Shown in pieces: positions 42,001 to 48,000 of a stretch of DNA of 64,000 nucleotides (the stretch's first letter is position 1; each line of letters opens with the position of its first letter). Source of the DNA: Vibrio superstes (GTDB lineage: Bacteria > Pseudomonadota > Gammaproteobacteria > Enterobacterales > Vibrionaceae); contig NZ_BCUR01000004.1 in the NCBI RefSeq assembly GCF_003569005.1, positions 2,021,111 through 2,085,110 on the forward strand, in the 5' to 3' direction. The notes beneath the pieces are model-generated. The model was not told the origin of the DNA, ran no database searches, and worked only from the letters and a program-made list of their open reading frames with translations. The translations under genes were made by a program, and so were the position numbers.

Positions 42001-45000
42001 TGTCAATGTAACTTTCAATCAATGCATACACATCGTTAGTCGTCACAACGCCTGAGCCTGCACCAGCAAGCCCGCCGCCTGCGCCACCAGCAACAGCCAT
42101 ACCGCCGGCACCAACACCAGCAGTTATCGTCATTTGTCCGTTTGCAGTGACTGACAGAGCACCTGAAGCATCGACGCTTGAATCTTGTATATACGAGGCA
42201 ACTCTTAGGTTGTCACCCGAGGTGCCTATTTCATTCTCAGAAACTGATGCCCCTATGGAAACACCCACACCGCCACCTGAACCACCACCGCCTGAGACAG
42301 ATACTGACGCAACGGTTGCGGTAATATCAGAGATGTTCTCAGCATCGATAGAGACAGCACCGGCACTTTCTACGTCTGCATCTTCAAGATACGCTAGCGT
42401 ATCGCCGCCTATGCTGTTCATCGAGTTTGCACCAGCGCCACTAACCGCTATGCCACCGCCACTGCCGAAGGCGATACCCAAAGACGCTGCAACAGACAGC
42501 GAATCTATTGTGTTATCCGTCGATGCATCGATATCTAGGGCACCAGTGCCTAGGTCTACATCCGCGCCAGCCACATATGCCCGAGTGTTATTGTCTATTT
42601 CGTTGCGAGCCAATGCCACGCCTACTGTGATGGCCACACCTCCACCCGTACCAAATCCGGCAGCTATGGTTGCAGCAGCAGCATCGGCATCGATATCAGA
42701 GACATTGCTAGCGTTTAGGGTAAGAGAGGCACTCTTAATGGTTTGATTGGCACTGTTATCTACATAAGCATCAACATCGGCATAAATCTGATTGAGAGCA
42801 CTCACACCAGAACCCGAAGCAGCAACCCCTATACCACTGCCAGCGGCGGCAATGGCCATAGAGCCTGCGCCTACACCAGCATCAATATCCAAATCCGCCG
42901 TTGAGGTAATCGAGATATCGCCCGTGGTATCAATCCCTGAGTCAATAATGCTTGCGATTACGCCCAGACGATTGCCTGACGTACCAATATTATTCTCAGT
43001 TTCAGCACCACCAATAGAAACGCCTAACCCAGCATCTGTACCACCAGCACCAGCAATAGAAACTGCGGCCACTTCTGCGTTAATCGTCGCGGTGTTACTT
43101 GCACTCACAGAGACGTTACCAGAACTGTAAGTCTGACTATTTGCAATTGAAGCAGTAGTCGTACCCTTGATGGTATTAACGGCGTTCGCGCCAGCACCAC
43201 TTACCGAGATGGTGCCAGAGCTCCAACCCAAGGCAAATGATGTTGCTACTGAGGTAGCCGTAATCGTGGCATTAGTAGTCGCAACAACGTCAACATCACC
43301 CGTTCTATCATCCGAGGCACCAAGGTCCACGTTATCGATGAGCGCAACCGTGTCGTTATCAATATCATTCCCAGCCAGTGCCACACCTATGCTCAAGGAG
43401 ACAGCACCGGAATTCGCAGAGAAGGTACCAGCAATAGAGGCACCAACAACCGCACTGGTGATCGTACTGGTATCTTTTGCTTCTACCGATATAGAGTCCG
43501 ATTTAATGACATGATTGGCTTCCACCGCGGTAATTCCAGAGGTGGTATCAATCATGACTGAGTTATCAGCCGTTGAGCCTACCCCGCTAAGACCAACCGC
43601 TACGCCATCGGTAGACGTACCGATCGCAACTGAAGCCGCGACAACTACCGCTGTTATCTCTTGCTTACTTTCTGCATAGGTATCAACAGAGCCACTCAAG
43701 TCGACACTTGAATCAGTAATCGTTGCGCTAATGGCATTGGCTGTTCCATTGTCATCGCCAATATAGTTCTCAGCCAGTGCTACACCGATACCACCGGCAA
43801 CACCGGTACCCGAAGTCGCGCCTGCCCAAGCAATCGATGCAGAAACAACGGTAGCACTGATGTCTCCATCAGCGTCGGCTTTAACAAACAAGCCATTCTC
43901 AGCATTGGATTTAGCATTAACCGTCGTTGCTTGATCAATCGTGCTGCCATCCACCTGAGCGATGGTATCGCCGTACACCTCATTTTCTACCGAGGCTCCA
44001 CTACCAGAAAGGGTAATCGTTGTGTCACCGCCGCTTTGCAAACCAATAGAAGGCGCAACGACAACACCAATGATGTCAGCCTCGTTATGCGCTTTGACAT
44101 CCATGCGAGATGTATCAAGGTCATGACTTGGCAGTGTAATGGTGCTATTAAGCACCTTGGCACGAGTATTCATTCGCACCTTGTTATAACTCACGGCTGC
44201 TGCAACCGATAACCCAACCTTAGTATCAAAATTAGGTGAGGTATCCTTACTTACCCCTGCACCTATGGCTACTGAGAGTATGTCAGCTTCACTATTGGCC
44301 TGATGGCGAACCTTGCCTGTTGCGACATCAATATCCACATCGCTGATAAGAGCGTCGATATCGCTGTCTATGTTATTTTCAGCGTAGGTAACCCCAACAG
44401 TAGCGTTACCTGCATAGGCCACACCTAGCGCTACCGCATAGATCTTAGAGGTATCCTTCGCCTCAATATCCACGGCGAAGTTGCTAGCGTCTTTGCCCGT
44501 AATAGAACCCGAAGATATACCCGTTAAGAAGGCATCCACATCATTATCGACGTTGTTCACCGAAACATTGCCAGTAATCGCGATACTGGTACTACTGGAG
44601 TTTGTCGGAGTATCTGAGACCCCGGAAAGAGCGGCAGAAACTGACGCAGTAACCACGGTCGTGTTGTTAGTTGCATTGATAGATAGACTTTCAAGGGTCA
44701 GGCTATTAACGCCGGCGATGCCTGCGTCAATATCCACATCTACATCATTTCGAAGGCCGATACCGGCAGCAGCCAATGCAAACTTTTGAGCATCGGAGCT
44801 TGAATAAGCGATAGGAAAAGCAAACACGCCCGAGCTATCTGTTGCACTTAGGGTCAATGCATCAGCGTTTAGACTATTGAGATTGTAAATAGAAGCGGAG
44901 GTGGTGTGGTCCGCAATATTGAAGATAAAGGATCCCGAAACCGAGATACCATAAGAACTATTATTCGTCTTAGGCGTATCCCCTCCAGATGGAGCAACCT

Positions 45001-48000
45001 TACCCGTGGCCCATGCCGCACTAATAGCGGAACCAATTACGAACCCTTCACTGTTCGCCTCAACCTTAACATCGCCGTTTACATCCACATCACCGGTGCG
45101 ACTGCCCGCGCCACTGGTACCAATCTCAGCCTTAGTCACCTTGGTAATGATATTAACGATAGATGAAGCACCTACACCAATCGCACCACCCGAAGCACCG
45201 CCACCGGCAATCGTAATGATATCGACACGGTTATCTGCTGTTACCGTTAAACGCTCGGTTCCTGGTAGGTTGGTGATTCGCGTCCCCACCATCAAGTCTA
45301 CGCCAGATTCGATGCGTGCATTGGCGCTGCTATCCACAATGTTATTGATGAATAAGCCCGAAAGACCCAATGTGCCTTTACCGTAACCGGCTGAATAACC
45401 GAGGTTAATCGCAAAGACGTTACTGTCTGCATCAACTTTGAGATCATCGGCATACACCATGGCACCATTTTCAATAATGGCATTACTGTTCAGAGTCACC
45501 GTGTTGATGTACACACTCACGCCTGAACCATTCAATGCCTCTGATTGACCCGACTTCTCGTAAATGGTTTTTAGAATTGGGATATTAGAGTTTGTCGCCG
45601 TTAACAGACCAACATAATCCACTTGCTGATTGATGGTATTTGAAGCAACCGACATGTCACGATTTGACGACGATAGAGAGCCTAAGAAGCTATCCACTAG
45701 CGTGTGGTAATCCGCCTCTGTCACTTCATCAAACGTATTTTCTAGATCTGTACGTTGGTTGATCTCGACCGTACCCAGCACCTTAGCATTGGCATTTTGG
45801 GTTACGTTTAGGTAACCAAAGTTAAGGCCGATAGATACCTTAGCACCGGCAGCCTCAGACTTAACCGTATTATCAATAAGATAAAGGTCGGAATCACCAC
45901 CCAGTAACTGGCTAGGTAGACTGGTGACCTTGTCACCCAGTAGCTCCCATTCAAATGGGTCGCTAAAATCCGCCTCTGACAGACGAATAGTGGCGGTGTC
46001 ATCGCCTAGATATTTATAAACTGCACCCAAGAAACCAATGTCTGGTTGTTGCGACTCAGTCTGCTTCCAATCGTAGTCTTTGTAATGAAAGCCAACCAAA
46101 TCCCCTGGATTCACCGTGTAATCGGTATCTATCTCACTTGGTTGAACAAAGTCTGGTTTCACATATTTGAAGGTTGTATCAGGACTGATCAACCCGGTTA
46201 GATTCTCAGTCTCCGAATCCAACGTAATCTTATCTAGAACGTCGAGCTTAGTATTACCCTGGATGAGCGCATTGGCATTGTTGTCCATGTCTGCGATCAT
46301 CACTGAAACCGCACCACCAAATGGTACCTGATTAAACTCACTCTTAGTCCCTGTTGAACCCTCCAACTGAGACGTCTGAGATACGGTACTGGAAACAGAG
46401 CTGACGCTGGTTAATTGACGACTCTCAACGGAAGCCGTCTGATCTAGAGAACCACCAACCTGTATGTCGCTACTCTTATCGGTAAGGCCAATATAGGCGT
46501 TGGCGTTGTTGGTATCATCGGCATACCCAAAGGCAATACCTAGAGTAAATTTGGTTGGCTTTAATCTATCGGATGGGGATATACGTTTTGTGATAAATTC
46601 CGGCATTCCCTTGGATGCCAATTTGTCCGCGGCTTTTTGCTTATATTTGTCTTTAAAGTTGTTGAGTACACTCGGCACTCTATCAACCACAGCCTCAACA
46701 ACTGTGCCCCAAACACCATCAACTCGACCTTGTTTTTGCTCTGCATTAACATCCACATCACCGGCAATAATGATGTCGCCGGCTAGGGTTGCATTGGTAT
46801 CACCGTGTTCGATATGCACCGCCACACTCGCTGCCAATTTACCCTTATCACCTGCATCACTTAGTGCACCAACGTAGATAAAGTCTGCAGTATAGGCGGA
46901 TACTTCGAGATCGCCCTGACCAATAATCAACGCAGAATCAGACACTAAAGTAGTAGAGTCACTCTCCAAAATACCGACAGCGACACTAAAGGCAAAGCCT
47001 TTGAAACCAAAGAAGGGTTCCGCATTGACCTTCATGTAGTTCTCTACTTTAGAGGAGATCAATACATCCCCTTGTGCAATCACAGTACCGTTCATTTCAA
47101 CGTTTGCATCAGAGCGAATGCTGCCAATCGCTACCGAGAACAAGATAGCTAAAGGTTCTGATTTAACACGTGCGATTGAGCGAGCCTCAATCACAACGTT
47201 GTCACCTTTGATTACGGCACTCTCATCAATGGTGATCGTGGTATCTACCTGAGAGCGAGAGTAGCCAAAGAAAAGAGCAAAGTTTTCTAACTCAGCCTTA
47301 AAGTCCTTGATACTCAGTTCATCAGATTCGATAGAATCTCCGCCATAGTTTACCGGGCTATCAGGGTTGGTTTCAGCAAAGGCAATGATATTAATATCAC
47401 GTCCTTCGATGGTGGCAGCGCCTATGGTAATGGTTGCACTGACATCGTCAAAGTTGTAAAAACCAGCACCTTTGATCTTATTTGTAGAGTCAGATGCAAT
47501 GATATTAATATCACCGCTCTCACTCAAAGAAATGCCTTTAGCCGATAGATTGACGCCATCCTCAATCACGATATTGCGCGCGTAAAAACTGATGTCACCG
47601 GCAGTATCACTGGCATCATCTGTTTCGACATTGGCCTTAACAGTGATAGTGCCACCAGCATCAAATTTAATGGACTGCCCTACCAAAAACACGTTGTTGT
47701 CTATCGTCAGATTGCCGCTAGATTCATTAACGAAAGAGAAGTTGTCACCCGTAATTGTGGCAAAGTCGAAGTCATTGATATCGAATACTTCACTCCCACC
47801 ATAGAAAACCACATTGTTACTGGTAGCCAAGTCCGACACGGTCACATTGACTACGGCGATATCCGCTCGTGAACCGACATCGATACGGAATTCATTGATT
47901 CCGGTTCCACCTTTCAGCTCCGCAACAGTGCTGGATGCATCCAGGGTTGCATCAATGGTGGCACTAGAGGCATCAATCAAGGTGGCACCTGTAGTAGCAC

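Noticed and set aside
42147..42746. Open frame of 199 codons on the plus strand opposite the giant gene, plus dozens of similar plus-strand frames across 26.7-51 kb
   Set aside because: They are antisense shadows of a repetitive, Ser/Thr/Ala/Gly-rich coding strand; they repeat with its period, have low-complexity Pro/Ser/Thr products and no ribosome-binding sites or family motifs.
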